Below are positions 21,199 to 28,852 of a stretch of DNA of 64,000 bases, piece by piece. The notes beneath the pieces are model-generated. The model was not told where the DNA came from and ran no database searches. It saw only the letters and a program-made list of their open reading frames with translations. A program made the translations under genes and the position numbers. The stretch's first letter is position 1; each line of letters opens with the position of its first letter. The DNA is from Antrihabitans cavernicola. Its GTDB lineage: Bacteria; Actinomycetota; Actinomycetes; Mycobacteriales; Mycobacteriaceae. The stretch covers positions 62,001 to 126,000 of the forward strand of contig NZ_VLNY01000004.1 in the NCBI RefSeq assembly GCF_008297975.1, read 5' to 3'.

Positions 21199-21828
21199 TC
21201 AGCCGTTGGGGTTCAGGATGTAGTCGCGTGCCGAATTGATGGCGTCGTCACCACCGACCGAGTACAGGCCGGCGAACGCGCCGACAACCGCGCCGACAAC
21301 GGTGGTGATCGGAACCACGATGAAGTCGAGGATGAAGAGGCTGAGCGGGAATCCGAGCACGAATCCGATGGCGGCACCGATCGCAGCGCCCGTGAGGATC
21401 TGCGGCATCGCCTTCTGAGTCTCGGCGAAGAACTTTTCCTGATTGCTGACGTCGTGCAGCGGGGATGCGACGGAATGGACGGGCGCGAGGGTCAGGCGTT
21501 GCCCGTCCTGCTCCACCTTCGCGCTGATCGGAACCTGCTTGTCGCCCAGGTGAATCAGCATCGGAAGTGCGGCGACAACCTTTCCACTGTTGTCCGCGAT
21601 GGTGACGATGTTGCCGTTGTCCACCAGCTGGAAGCGTCCTGCCGTGAGGTCGGTAACGACGGAACGGTGATCGGTGGACGTTGCGACGTGATAGGTAATC
21701 TGGTCGATCGTCCCGCGGAGGTCGGGGGCCACAGCTGCGGGAGCGGGCTGCGCGTGGGCAACCGCACCACCGAGTGTCGCGACGCTCACGGCGGCAAGGG
21801 CGGTCGCGGTCATTCTTGCGATGTTCAT
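21199..21828 (-). CDS. Secreted or membrane-anchored protein of unknown function (possibly DUF8020-like), 209 aa
   Basis: Starts at ATG 21828 with a clear signal peptide ('MTATALAAVSVATLGGAVAHA', cleavage near residue 26). A beta-rich exported domain follows ('GTIDQITYHVATSTDHRSVV' to 'GQRLTLAPV', about 35-125), then a Gly/Ala-rich hydrophobic region ('ILTGAAIGAAIGFVLGFPLS') resembling a glycine zipper, and a second hydrophobic run. Such proteins occur in multiple copies in Rhodococcus and Nocardia; I recall a DUF8020 label but cannot confirm it. A longer in-frame start at 21966 would hide the signal peptide and is rejected. Function unknown. Confidence 0.8.
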   Translation of the reverse strand: MNIARMTATALAAVSVATLGGAVAHAQPAPAAVAPDLRGTIDQITYHVATSTDHRSVVTDLTAGRFQLVDNGNIVTIADNSGKVVAALPMLIHLGDKQVPISAKVEQDGQRLTLAPVHSVASPLHDVSNQEKFFAETQKAMPQILTGAAIGAAIGFVLGFPLSLFILDFIVVPITTVVGAVVGAFAGLYSVGGDDAINSARDYILNPNG

Positions 21829-21973
21829 TGTGCTCTTCTCGTCGCGCCAAGCGGCCCGCATAGGTCTACCCGGGCAGCTGCTTGCGACCGGTTTGCGGAA
21901 AACATACGGGATGACGGTGCCGGGCGCGACGGACGCGCCATAAACGCTCAGTTCGCGCGAATGCAAATTTCAG

Positions 21974-22046
21974 TGCCCCCGGCAGGATTCGAACCTGCGA
22001 CCAATGGATTAGAAGGCCATTGCTCTATCCCCTGAGCTACGGAGGC
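21974..22046 (-). tRNA. tRNA-Arg (TCT anticodon)
   Basis: Acceptor GCCTCCG/CGGGGGC with one T-G pair, D arm GCTC/GAGC, anticodon loop CTTCTAA giving TCT, T arm GCAGG-TTCGAAT-CCTGC, discriminator A. The last anticodon-stem pair (C31/T39) is a mismatch. It reads AGA, a rare codon in this GC-rich genome. Confidence 0.94.
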
Positions 22047-22441
22047 GCGGGAGATGGTGCAAGACGTGCCGGTCGCACTCACTCCCGAAAACAGCGGACG
22101 TCGGTCAGCGTTGCCGCAGCCCGAGGCCGCCTGTCTCGGCAGTCAGTGTATCCGCAACGGAAATGACAACCCGACACCGCGTGGGGGGTCGAGTAGGTGC
22201 ACTCGGCGATCGGTTGCACAGCGAAAGTCATGCACCCGTCTGCCGGGCATCTTGTACGCCCCGACCACGACCGATGGAGGGAATTTCGCCGATTTGCCGG
22301 TCAGTTCCCCGATTCGGCGGCAATCTTTGGCAATTTGACGGCAAACATCGGCATTCCGGTTGCCGGTCGTTGGTGTCCGGTTCATGATATTCAGCTACAG
22401 GCTGCGTTCTAGCCCTCGAGATCGGGATGGACGGCGGAAGA
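22047..22441. other. 395-base intergenic region upstream of the permease operon
   Basis: No convincing gene; short open frames on both strands lack ribosome sites and family character. It separates the minus-strand tRNA-Arg from the plus-strand permease. The left half is featureless. The right half (22290-22370) is AT-richer than its surroundings and holds a phased GGCAA repeat array plus TTGCCG-type elements, so it is best read as the control region of the operon that starts at 22442. Confidence 0.6.
22319..22354. promoter_or_regulatory. Helically phased GGCAA repeats before the permease operon
   Basis: GGCAA starts at 22319, 22329 and 22340, with a near copy GGCAT at 22350: spacings of 10, 11 and 10 bp. 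Inverted copies TTGCC occur on both sides (near 22294 and 22360). An operator bound cooperatively on one helix face is the simplest reading. Confidence 0.5.
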
Positions 22442-23980
22442 ATGACAGATATCGACACCGCTCAGGCGCCTGGCGGAGGTAACGCCAGTTTCGACGCCGA
22501 GCAAGCAGGCTACAAACAATCTTTGAGCAGTCGGCACGTCCAGATGATCGCCATCGGTGGCGCCATCGGAACGGGCCTTTTCCTCGGTAGCGCGTCGCGG
22601 TTGCACAGCACCGGTCCGGCCCTGTTGTTCAGCTACGCGTTCGTGGGCCTCGTGTGCTACTTCCTGATGCGGGCGCTGGGCGAACTCGTCCTCTATCGGG
22701 CGTCGTCGGGCGCGTTCGTCTCCTACATGCGCGAGTTCTTCGGTGAAAAGGCAGCCTTCTACACCGGCTGGCTGTACTGGATGAACTGGGCACTCACCGG
22801 TGTCGCCGAGCTGTCGGCGGTCGGTCTGTACATCCAGCGGTGGTGGCCGAACATGCCGACATGGGCAACGGTGCTGATCGCACTTGCGGTCGTGCTTGCC
22901 ATCAACCTGTTGTCCGCCAGGGCTTTCGGCGAGTTCGAGTTCTGGGCGGCCATCGCGAAGGTCGGTGCGATCGTCATCTTCCTGCTGGTCGGCATCGTGG
23001 TCGTCGGACTTCAGTTGGACGTCGGCGGACACAAGGCCGGTGTGTCGAACCTGTGGAGCAACCCGGGTGGTTTCTGGCCCGCATCCGGCGACTTCATGTG
23101 GTACGGACCGATTCTCGTGATGTCGGGCGTGGTGTTCGCGTACGCCGCCATCGAGATGGTCGGTGTTGCGGCAGGCGAGATGGCCGACGCGAAGAAGGAA
23201 GTTCCTAAGGCCGTCAACGCCGTCATCTTCCGCATCGCGGTCTTCTACTGCGGCTCGATCCTGCTGCTGGTCTGCATCCTCCCGACCAGCGAGTACAAGT
23301 CGGGAATCAGCCCGTTCGTCACGGTCTTCGGGCGAATGGGGCTGGACTGGATGGGCACGGCGATCCAGATCGTCCTCATCATCGCCGCACTGTCCTCGCT
23401 GAACGCTGGGTTGTACTCGACCGGTCGAGTGTTGCGCAGCCTCGGCATGGCCAAGCAGGCGCCGAAGTTCACGTTGAAGATGAGCAGCTCGGGTGTTCCG
23501 TGGGCAGGCATCGTGATGACGTCGGTCGTGTTCGTGCTCGGTGCCGTACTCAACGCGCTGACCCCGGACGCCTTCGAAATCGCAATCGAAACGACGGCCG
23601 TCTGCATCCTGTGCACCTGGGCGACGATCTTCCTGTGTCAGTTGCGATTACGCCATCTGAGCGACCGAGGAGTCATTCCGCCCAGTTCGTTCCAAGCGCC
23701 CTTCTCGCCGTGGTCCAGCTACTTCGGTCTGGCGTTCCTGGTACTCGTTCTGCTCGGTATCGCCGTCTCCGGTTGGCAGTCGTCGCCGTACTTCTGGCAC
23801 AAGACCGGCTTCATCGTCGTGGTGATCGGCTTCCCGATCGTGCTGGTACTACTCGAAGTCGGTTGGCGCGCAGTCAAGGCGAAGGTGATCGCCAATACCG
23901 GCGGCAAGATCCAAAGTCTGTGGACCGACGACGGTCCGCGGTATCCGAGTACGACGTCCACATCCACGACGGAGGGCTGA
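22442..23980 (+). CDS. Amino-acid permease, APC superfamily (AnsP/GabP-like)
   Basis: Secondary transporter, 512 residues, about 12 membrane helices. The signature 'SRHVQMIAIGGAIGTGLFLGS' (TM1) and 'RALGELVLYRASSGAFVSYMREF' (TM2-3) place it in the AAT subfamily of the APC superfamily, close to asparagine (AnsP), GABA or proline permeases; the exact substrate is not readable. ATG 22442 follows GGCGGAAG. It is the first gene of a tightly packed set: the solute-binding protein begins 5 bases after its stop, then the cNMP/CBS/nucleotidyltransferase protein and a phosphoesterase. Confidence 0.92.
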   Translation: MTDIDTAQAPGGGNASFDAEQAGYKQSLSSRHVQMIAIGGAIGTGLFLGSASRLHSTGPALLFSYAFVGLVCYFLMRALGELVLYRASSGAFVSYMREFFGEKAAFYTGWLYWMNWALTGVAELSAVGLYIQRWWPNMPTWATVLIALAVVLAINLLSARAFGEFEFWAAIAKVGAIVIFLLVGIVVVGLQLDVGGHKAGVSNLWSNPGGFWPASGDFMWYGPILVMSGVVFAYAAIEMVGVAAGEMADAKKEVPKAVNAVIFRIAVFYCGSILLLVCILPTSEYKSGISPFVTVFGRMGLDWMGTAIQIVLIIAALSSLNAGLYSTGRVLRSLGMAKQAPKFTLKMSSSGVPWAGIVMTSVVFVLGAVLNALTPDAFEIAIETTAVCILCTWATIFLCQLRLRHLSDRGVIPPSSFQAPFSPWSSYFGLAFLVLVLLGIAVSGWQSSPYFWHKTGFIVVVIGFPIVLVLLEVGWRAVKAKVIANTGGKIQSLWTDDGPRYPSTTSTSTTEG

Positions 23981-23985
23981 CCGAG

Positions 23986-24828
23986 ATGAGCATTCGAACT
24001 CGGCGTCACGCCAAAGTTGCGGTGGCTCTGTTGGCTTCGGTGTTGGTCGTCTCCGCCTGTTCCTCCGGCGGCGATCGCTCGGCGCCGACCGACAACGGAG
24101 CCAGCGGTGATGCGAAGATCACCATCGGAATCTCCGATGACGAGCCGGGACTGGCCGACAAGGACGGTTCGTCCTACAAGGGCTTCGACATCGATACCGC
24201 GAACTTCGTCGCAGGCAAGCTGGGTGTTCCGACCCAGAACATCGTCTGGAAGCCGGTCGATCAAGGTGAGCGCATCTCTGCCTTGACCAGTGGTGACGTC
24301 GACCTCGTCGTGTCCACCTTCTCGATCACCGCCGATCGCGAAAAGCAGGTCTCGTTCTCCAAGCCGTATTACGTTGCGCACCAAGATCTTCTGATACGGC
24401 GCAACGACGACACGATCACCAGCCCGGAGACGTTGGATGGAAAGGTCCTCTGCGCTGCATCGGGGACCACGTCTGCGGACTATGTGAAGGCCAACTACAG
24501 GGGCAAGATCACGCTCCGCGAGGTTCCGTCGTGGTCGGAATGCGTGCGCAACCTCGCCAACGGTGACGTCGACGCGGTCTCGACCGACGACTTGATCCTG
24601 GCAGGGTTTGCCGCGCTACCCGAGTACAAGGGCGTGCTGCGCCTGATCGGCAAGGGCTTCACCGACGAGAACTACGGCATCGGCGTCAAGAAGGGTGACA
24701 CGGAGCGGGTCGACAAGGTGAACGCTGCACTCGCGGACTATGTTTCGTCGGGTGCGTGGAAGAAGTCGCTCGACACCTGGTTCGTCCCGTCGGGCTACAA
24801 GATTCCCGACCCGCCGTCGTTCGGCTGA
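23986..24828 (+). CDS. Amino-acid-binding lipoprotein (ABC-type solute-binding protein, family 3)
   Basis: Extracytoplasmic receptor, 280 residues. The lipoprotein signal ends in LVVSAC (Cys near residue 23) and is followed by a short Ser/Gly linker. The family-3 fold is evident from 'YKGFDIDTANFVAGKLGV', 'DQGERISALTSGDVDLVVST', 'FSITADREKQVSFSKPYY' and 'NLANGDVDAVSTDDLILAG', as in GluB-type glutamate binders. ATG 23986 has GGAGGG upstream and lies 5 bases after the permease stop. No ABC permease or ATPase gene is nearby; it is paired with a secondary transporter and a signalling protein, which is unusual. Confidence 0.92.
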   Translation: MSIRTRRHAKVAVALLASVLVVSACSSGGDRSAPTDNGASGDAKITIGISDDEPGLADKDGSSYKGFDIDTANFVAGKLGVPTQNIVWKPVDQGERISALTSGDVDLVVSTFSITADREKQVSFSKPYYVAHQDLLIRRNDDTITSPETLDGKVLCAASGTTSADYVKANYRGKITLREVPSWSECVRNLANGDVDAVSTDDLILAGFAALPEYKGVLRLIGKGFTDENYGIGVKKGDTERVDKVNAALADYVSSGAWKKSLDTWFVPSGYKIPDPPSFG

Positions 24829-26685
24829 TTGCTGTTGACCGAGTCGCTTGCCGAGTTGCTCGGCACCGCAGATCCGTTCGATGGACTGGCACCGCCGGAG
24901 TTGGAGGCGATCGCCGCTGCGTCGACGCTTCGTGACTACGCGCTCGGCGAGGTCGTGATCGACGCCTTCGCCGAGCAGTCCGGCGATGTCTTCTTCGTCG
25001 TCAGCGGCGGCGTGGAACTGTGGACCGGCGTGGACGCCTCCGGACCGGCCGACGATCGGCTCGGTCCGGGTGGCGTGTTCGGCTACTCGGCGATGCTCAT
25101 CGAGAGTTCGATCGGGCCGCGTGTCGTCGCGTCCGCTCCGTCGCGGATCGCCCAGATTCCGGGTGACAGCGCGACCATCGCCTTCGTCACGCGGAAGGGA
25201 GCGCGATATCTGGCGAAGCGGATCGTGAGATGGAGTACCAGCCCCAGACCGTCGAGTGTCTCCGCGGGTGTCGAGGATCTGCTGCGTGCCCAGCCGCTCG
25301 TCGTAGCCTGCGATGCGACCGTCGCAGATGCGGCCCGCGACATCGGTGCCGACGGGCGCGGTTACGCGGCGGTTCGACTGCCCGACGGCAACCACCGGTT
25401 GGTCACGGATGCGTCGTTGCGGCAACGCGTGATCGTCGACGGGGTGCCGGGTAGCGCACCGGTCACCGAAGCACTCGACTCCACACCACCGGTCGCGGTC
25501 GGCGGTGACAGTGCCGCCGAACTGCTGCTCGCAATGCTCGACCGGGGCGCGCAGTTCGTCGTGGTCACCGATCGCGACGGCGCGTTGCGGGGCGTCGTTT
25601 CGCTGCGGGATGTGTTCGCGTCACCGATCAAGGTCGACATCTCGTTGCACGAACGGTTGCGATCGGCGACGACCGTCGACGATCTCGTCGATAGGGCACA
25701 TGCCCTTCCGGGTCTGCTCGGCGATCTGCTCGCCAGCGGGTTGACCGCGACCAAGGTGATCGCCGTCAACGCGACGATGCGAGACGCCCTGGTTCGGCGA
25801 GCAATCGAGCTGACCTTCGCCGACCACCCCGAGCTCAGCACCGATGATTTCACGTTGCTGCTGTTGGGCAGCCATGGCAGGCGCGAGGCCGTGCTGTCCT
25901 CCGACATCGACTCTGCCGTCGCCTTCCTCGACGCGACACCCCCTGCGACGGTCGTCGCGTGCCGCGGCGTCTTCGCCGAGATCGGCGGTGTGCTGTCGCG
26001 CGCGGGACTTGCGAAAGACGAGCACGGCACCAACGCGAGCAAGCCCCTGTTCTGTCGCACCAACGCCGAGTGGCGATCGGCCGCATCCGATTGGATTGCG
26101 AAGCCCGAGGCGGACCGCGGTGCGATCATGACCTCGCTGATGGTCGACGGTCGCCCGATCTACGGCGACCCGGGCCTACCGCCCGCCACTGCCGTGATCG
26201 GCGATCTTCGCAGGCATCCTGGGACGTTGCGGCTACTCCTCGAGGACGCGCTTGCGCGCCGAGCCAGGCTGCGATTCGCGCGCGATGCACTACGCCTACG
26301 ACCCCAACGGGTCGACCTCAAGCGCGATGCCATCCTGCCGGTGGTCAACCTCGCGCGGTGGGCTGCGCTGAGTTCCGGTTCGGTCGCGACCGGAACGGTC
26401 GACCGTATTCGGGCGGCTGCGGGATCACCGGCTCTGCCCGAAACCCGAGCACGGTCTTTGATCGAGGTTTTCGAAGCGCTCGCGCAGATCAGGCTGCGCT
26501 ACCAGCTGATTCAGCTGGAGGAGGGCAGTAGCCCGGCAGATTCGGTCACAATGGAGCGGATGTCTCCTATCGATCGCTCCGTAGTAGCCCAAGCTGTCCG
26601 CGAGGTCGCCGCCGCCCAGCGGCGGGCGGCCAACATTTCCAACTGGGTCGACACTGACGAGTTGGTTGCGCCGCCCGGACGATGA
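24829..26685 (+). CDS. cNMP-binding / CBS / DUF294 nucleotidyltransferase signalling protein
   Basis: 618 residues, cytosolic. Order: a cyclic-nucleotide-binding-like domain (about 10-125, 'DVFFVVSGGVELW'), a CBS pair (about 140-275, 'QFVVVTDRDGALRGVVSLRD'), a GlnD-like nucleotidyltransferase domain with GSHGRREAVLSSDID near 347-361 (the G-S-x-x-x-R and D-x-D metal site are intact), and a DUF294 C-terminal helical domain with 'LKRDAILPVVNLARW'. The family is known from genes beside solute symporters; its target is not known. The start is TTG directly behind the upstream stop (TTG 24835 is an alternative). The last codons overlap the phosphoesterase ATG by 4 bases. Confidence 0.9.
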   Translation: MLLTESLAELLGTADPFDGLAPPELEAIAAASTLRDYALGEVVIDAFAEQSGDVFFVVSGGVELWTGVDASGPADDRLGPGGVFGYSAMLIESSIGPRVVASAPSRIAQIPGDSATIAFVTRKGARYLAKRIVRWSTSPRPSSVSAGVEDLLRAQPLVVACDATVADAARDIGADGRGYAAVRLPDGNHRLVTDASLRQRVIVDGVPGSAPVTEALDSTPPVAVGGDSAAELLLAMLDRGAQFVVVTDRDGALRGVVSLRDVFASPIKVDISLHERLRSATTVDDLVDRAHALPGLLGDLLASGLTATKVIAVNATMRDALVRRAIELTFADHPELSTDDFTLLLLGSHGRREAVLSSDIDSAVAFLDATPPATVVACRGVFAEIGGVLSRAGLAKDEHGTNASKPLFCRTNAEWRSAASDWIAKPEADRGAIMTSLMVDGRPIYGDPGLPPATAVIGDLRRHPGTLRLLLEDALARRARLRFARDALRLRPQRVDLKRDAILPVVNLARWAALSSGSVATGTVDRIRAAAGSPALPETRARSLIEVFEALAQIRLRYQLIQLEEGSSPADSVTMERMSPIDRSVVAQAVREVAAAQRRAANISNWVDTDELVAPPGR

Positions 26686-27524
26686 CCGCTTCTCTCACAC
26701 CCAGCCGGGTTGCCGTGATCGGCGACGTCGGCGGGCACGTAGACACCTTGCGCTCCGAGCTGACCCGGCTAGGTGCAGACCCTCGGACGGGGGTGCTGCC
26801 TGCCGATCTCGTCGTGATCCAAGTCGGCGACCTGGTTCATCGCGGTCCCGACTCGGACGGTGTAGTCGAACTGGTCGACGGCTACCTCACGGAGCAACCG
26901 AACAACTGGGTGCAACTGGTCGGCAACCACGAAATGCTCTATCTGCGCGAGCCGGCATTCCTCTGGGACGAGTATGTCGCCGAACCGACGGAGGAGGCGC
27001 TGATTCGGTGGTGGCGAGAGGGTTCGATGCGGGTCGCCGCCTCGTTCCGCACTCCCGACGCCGAATACCTCGTGACCCACGCAGGATTGACCGCGGGCAT
27101 GTGGCGGGCCGCGCTCGGGACGCCGATCGAGGCGGCAACGGCGGCGAGGGGGCTCAACGACTTGATCGGCCGACGCGACGGTGTGATCGCACGTGGCGGG
27201 GTGATGTTGCGCGGTCATCGAGTCAATCAGGGCGCCGGTCCACTGTGGGCCGACGCCGCCCGCGAACTGGTCCCGAGTTGGTCGCAGACACGGATGTCGT
27301 TCAGCCAGATTCATGGGCATTCCACCCTGACCGACTGGAGCACCGGCACCTTTCGAGCAGGGGCGCCGATCGAAGCTGTCACCGAAATCGACCGGCGGTT
27401 ACGGCACGAAACCACGACTCTCGGCGGCGGAACCATCGTCGGAATCGACCCGTGTCTCGGCACCGACGGTGGGTGTCCGCTGCGAGCGTGGGAAAGCGCG
27501 ATCGTCGGCCCGGTCGTCAGTTGA
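26682..27524 (+). CDS. PPP-type metallophosphoesterase
   Basis: 280 residues of the calcineurin-like/PPP superfamily, cytosolic, binding two metals. The motif series is present in order: GDVGGH (residues 14-19, Gly-Gly in place of the usual H-G), 'GDLVHRGPD', 'GNHEMLYL', 'VTHAGL' and 'IHGHS'. It resembles bacterial ApaH/PrpE-like and PPP-type phosphatases. The start codon overlaps the end of the nucleotidyltransferase protein (ATGA), implying translational coupling, so it may reverse the modification made by that protein; this is inference. It is the last gene of the permease operon; the next gene begins 62 bases on with its own ribosome site. Confidence 0.88.
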   Translation: MTASLTPSRVAVIGDVGGHVDTLRSELTRLGADPRTGVLPADLVVIQVGDLVHRGPDSDGVVELVDGYLTEQPNNWVQLVGNHEMLYLREPAFLWDEYVAEPTEEALIRWWREGSMRVAASFRTPDAEYLVTHAGLTAGMWRAALGTPIEAATAARGLNDLIGRRDGVIARGGVMLRGHRVNQGAGPLWADAARELVPSWSQTRMSFSQIHGHSTLTDWSTGTFRAGAPIEAVTEIDRRLRHETTTLGGGTIVGIDPCLGTDGGCPLRAWESAIVGPVVS

Positions 27525-27586
27525 CGGTTGCGATCGGACGCTTCTGGGCACTCCGAATCCAACGGTCGTCGATCTGGAGGTAGTTC

Positions 27587-28786
27587 GTGTCCACAACCCA
27601 GCAGAAGTTCGATCCGCTCGCAGCGGCGGGGGATTTCTACGACATCAGGGGCCAACTCGATCCAGGGGAGCGGACGGTCGTGGACGGCGTGCGCGACTAC
27701 ATGGAGCGTGAGGTCGCACCGATCATCAACGACTTCTGGGGGCGCGCCGAGTTCCCTCGGAAGGCCGTCTGGGGGTTGCGTGACCTCGGCATCACCGGGT
27801 CGCAGTTCGACGAGCACGGTTGTCCCGGCATGAGCAATCTGGCGAGCGGCTTGATCTCGATGGAGATCTCCCGGGTGGACCCGTCGGTCGGCACGTTCTT
27901 CGGGGTGCACAGTGGCCTGGCGCTCGGGTCGATAGTGCTCTGCGGAGACGAGGAACAGAAGGCCGAGTGGATCCCGAAGTTGTTGAGCTGGGACAAGATC
28001 GGGGCATTCGGGCTGACCGAGATCGAAACCGGATCCGGCGTGGCGCTCGGTTTGCAGACGACCGCGACGCGCGACGGTGACAGTTGGCTGCTGAACGGCA
28101 ACAAGAAGTGGATCGGCAACGGCACCTTTGCGGATGTGATCGTCGTCTGGGCGCGCGACGTCGAAGACGATCAGGTGAAGGGCTTCCTGCTCGAAACGCC
28201 TGCCGAGGGGTTCACCGCCGAAAAGATCGAAGGCAAGGTCGCGTTGCGCGCCGTCGAGAACGCTGTCCTGCGATTCGACAATGTCCGTGTTCCCGAGACA
28301 CATCGGCTACAGCGGGCCAACTCGTTCCGCGACACCGCGAAGGTGCTTCGGCTGACCCGAGGCGGCGTCGCCTGGAACTCCGTCGGCTGTGCGATGGGCG
28401 CCTACGAAGCGGCTCGTGCCTACGCAATTCGGCGCGAGCAGTTCGGCCGGCCGATTGCCAGTTTCCAGTTGATCCAAGATCTGCTCGCCAGAATGCTCGC
28501 GGGCATCACGGCCAGTCAGTGCGTGGCCAGTCGACTCTCGGCGCTGCAGGAAAACGGCAAAGTGTCCGAGCAGCAGGCGGCAATGGCAAAGATGTACTGC
28601 ACGACGCGGACCCGTGAGGTGGTCCAGTGGGCTCGGGAAGTGATGGGTGGCAATGGAATCCTTCTCGAAAACGATGTGGCTCGGTTCTTCGTGGATTCCG
28701 AAGCGCTGTACTCGTACGAGGGGACACGCGAGGTTAATTCGTTGATCGTCGGCCGTGCCATCACTGGCTATGGCGCGTTTGTCTAG
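27587..28786 (+). CDS. Acyl-CoA dehydrogenase, glutaryl-CoA dehydrogenase-like
   Basis: FAD enzyme oxidising an acyl-CoA at C2-C3. 399 residues from GTG 27587 with GGAGG 6 bases upstream. The three-domain acyl-CoA dehydrogenase fold shows 'GAFGLTEIETGSGV' (FAD and substrate loop), 'WIGNGTFADVIVVWAR' and the C-terminal 'ALYSYEGTREVNSLIVGRAI' with catalytic Glu378, the position used by glutaryl- and short-chain enzymes. It is close to mycobacterial FadE7-like proteins. It is likely transcribed alone, and a perfect 14-bp palindrome follows the stop codon. The glutaryl specificity is tentative; Arg94-type residues were not checked structurally. Confidence 0.9.
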   Translation: MSTTQQKFDPLAAAGDFYDIRGQLDPGERTVVDGVRDYMEREVAPIINDFWGRAEFPRKAVWGLRDLGITGSQFDEHGCPGMSNLASGLISMEISRVDPSVGTFFGVHSGLALGSIVLCGDEEQKAEWIPKLLSWDKIGAFGLTEIETGSGVALGLQTTATRDGDSWLLNGNKKWIGNGTFADVIVVWARDVEDDQVKGFLLETPAEGFTAEKIEGKVALRAVENAVLRFDNVRVPETHRLQRANSFRDTAKVLRLTRGGVAWNSVGCAMGAYEAARAYAIRREQFGRPIASFQLIQDLLARMLAGITASQCVASRLSALQENGKVSEQQAAMAKMYCTTRTREVVQWAREVMGGNGILLENDVARFFVDSEALYSYEGTREVNSLIVGRAITGYGAFV

Positions 28787-28800
28787 GACTGTCGACAGTC
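28787..28800. promoter_or_regulatory. 14-bp perfect palindrome upstream of zwf
   Basis: GACTGTCGACAGTC directly after the acyl-CoA dehydrogenase stop and 52 bases before the zwf start. It is too short and loop-less for a terminator; the position fits an operator or an overlapping promoter element of zwf-gnd. Confidence 0.35.
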
Positions 28801-28852
28801 GATCTGAGCATCCGGCCAGCGAAACCCGACCGAGGGTGGCACGATAACCCGA

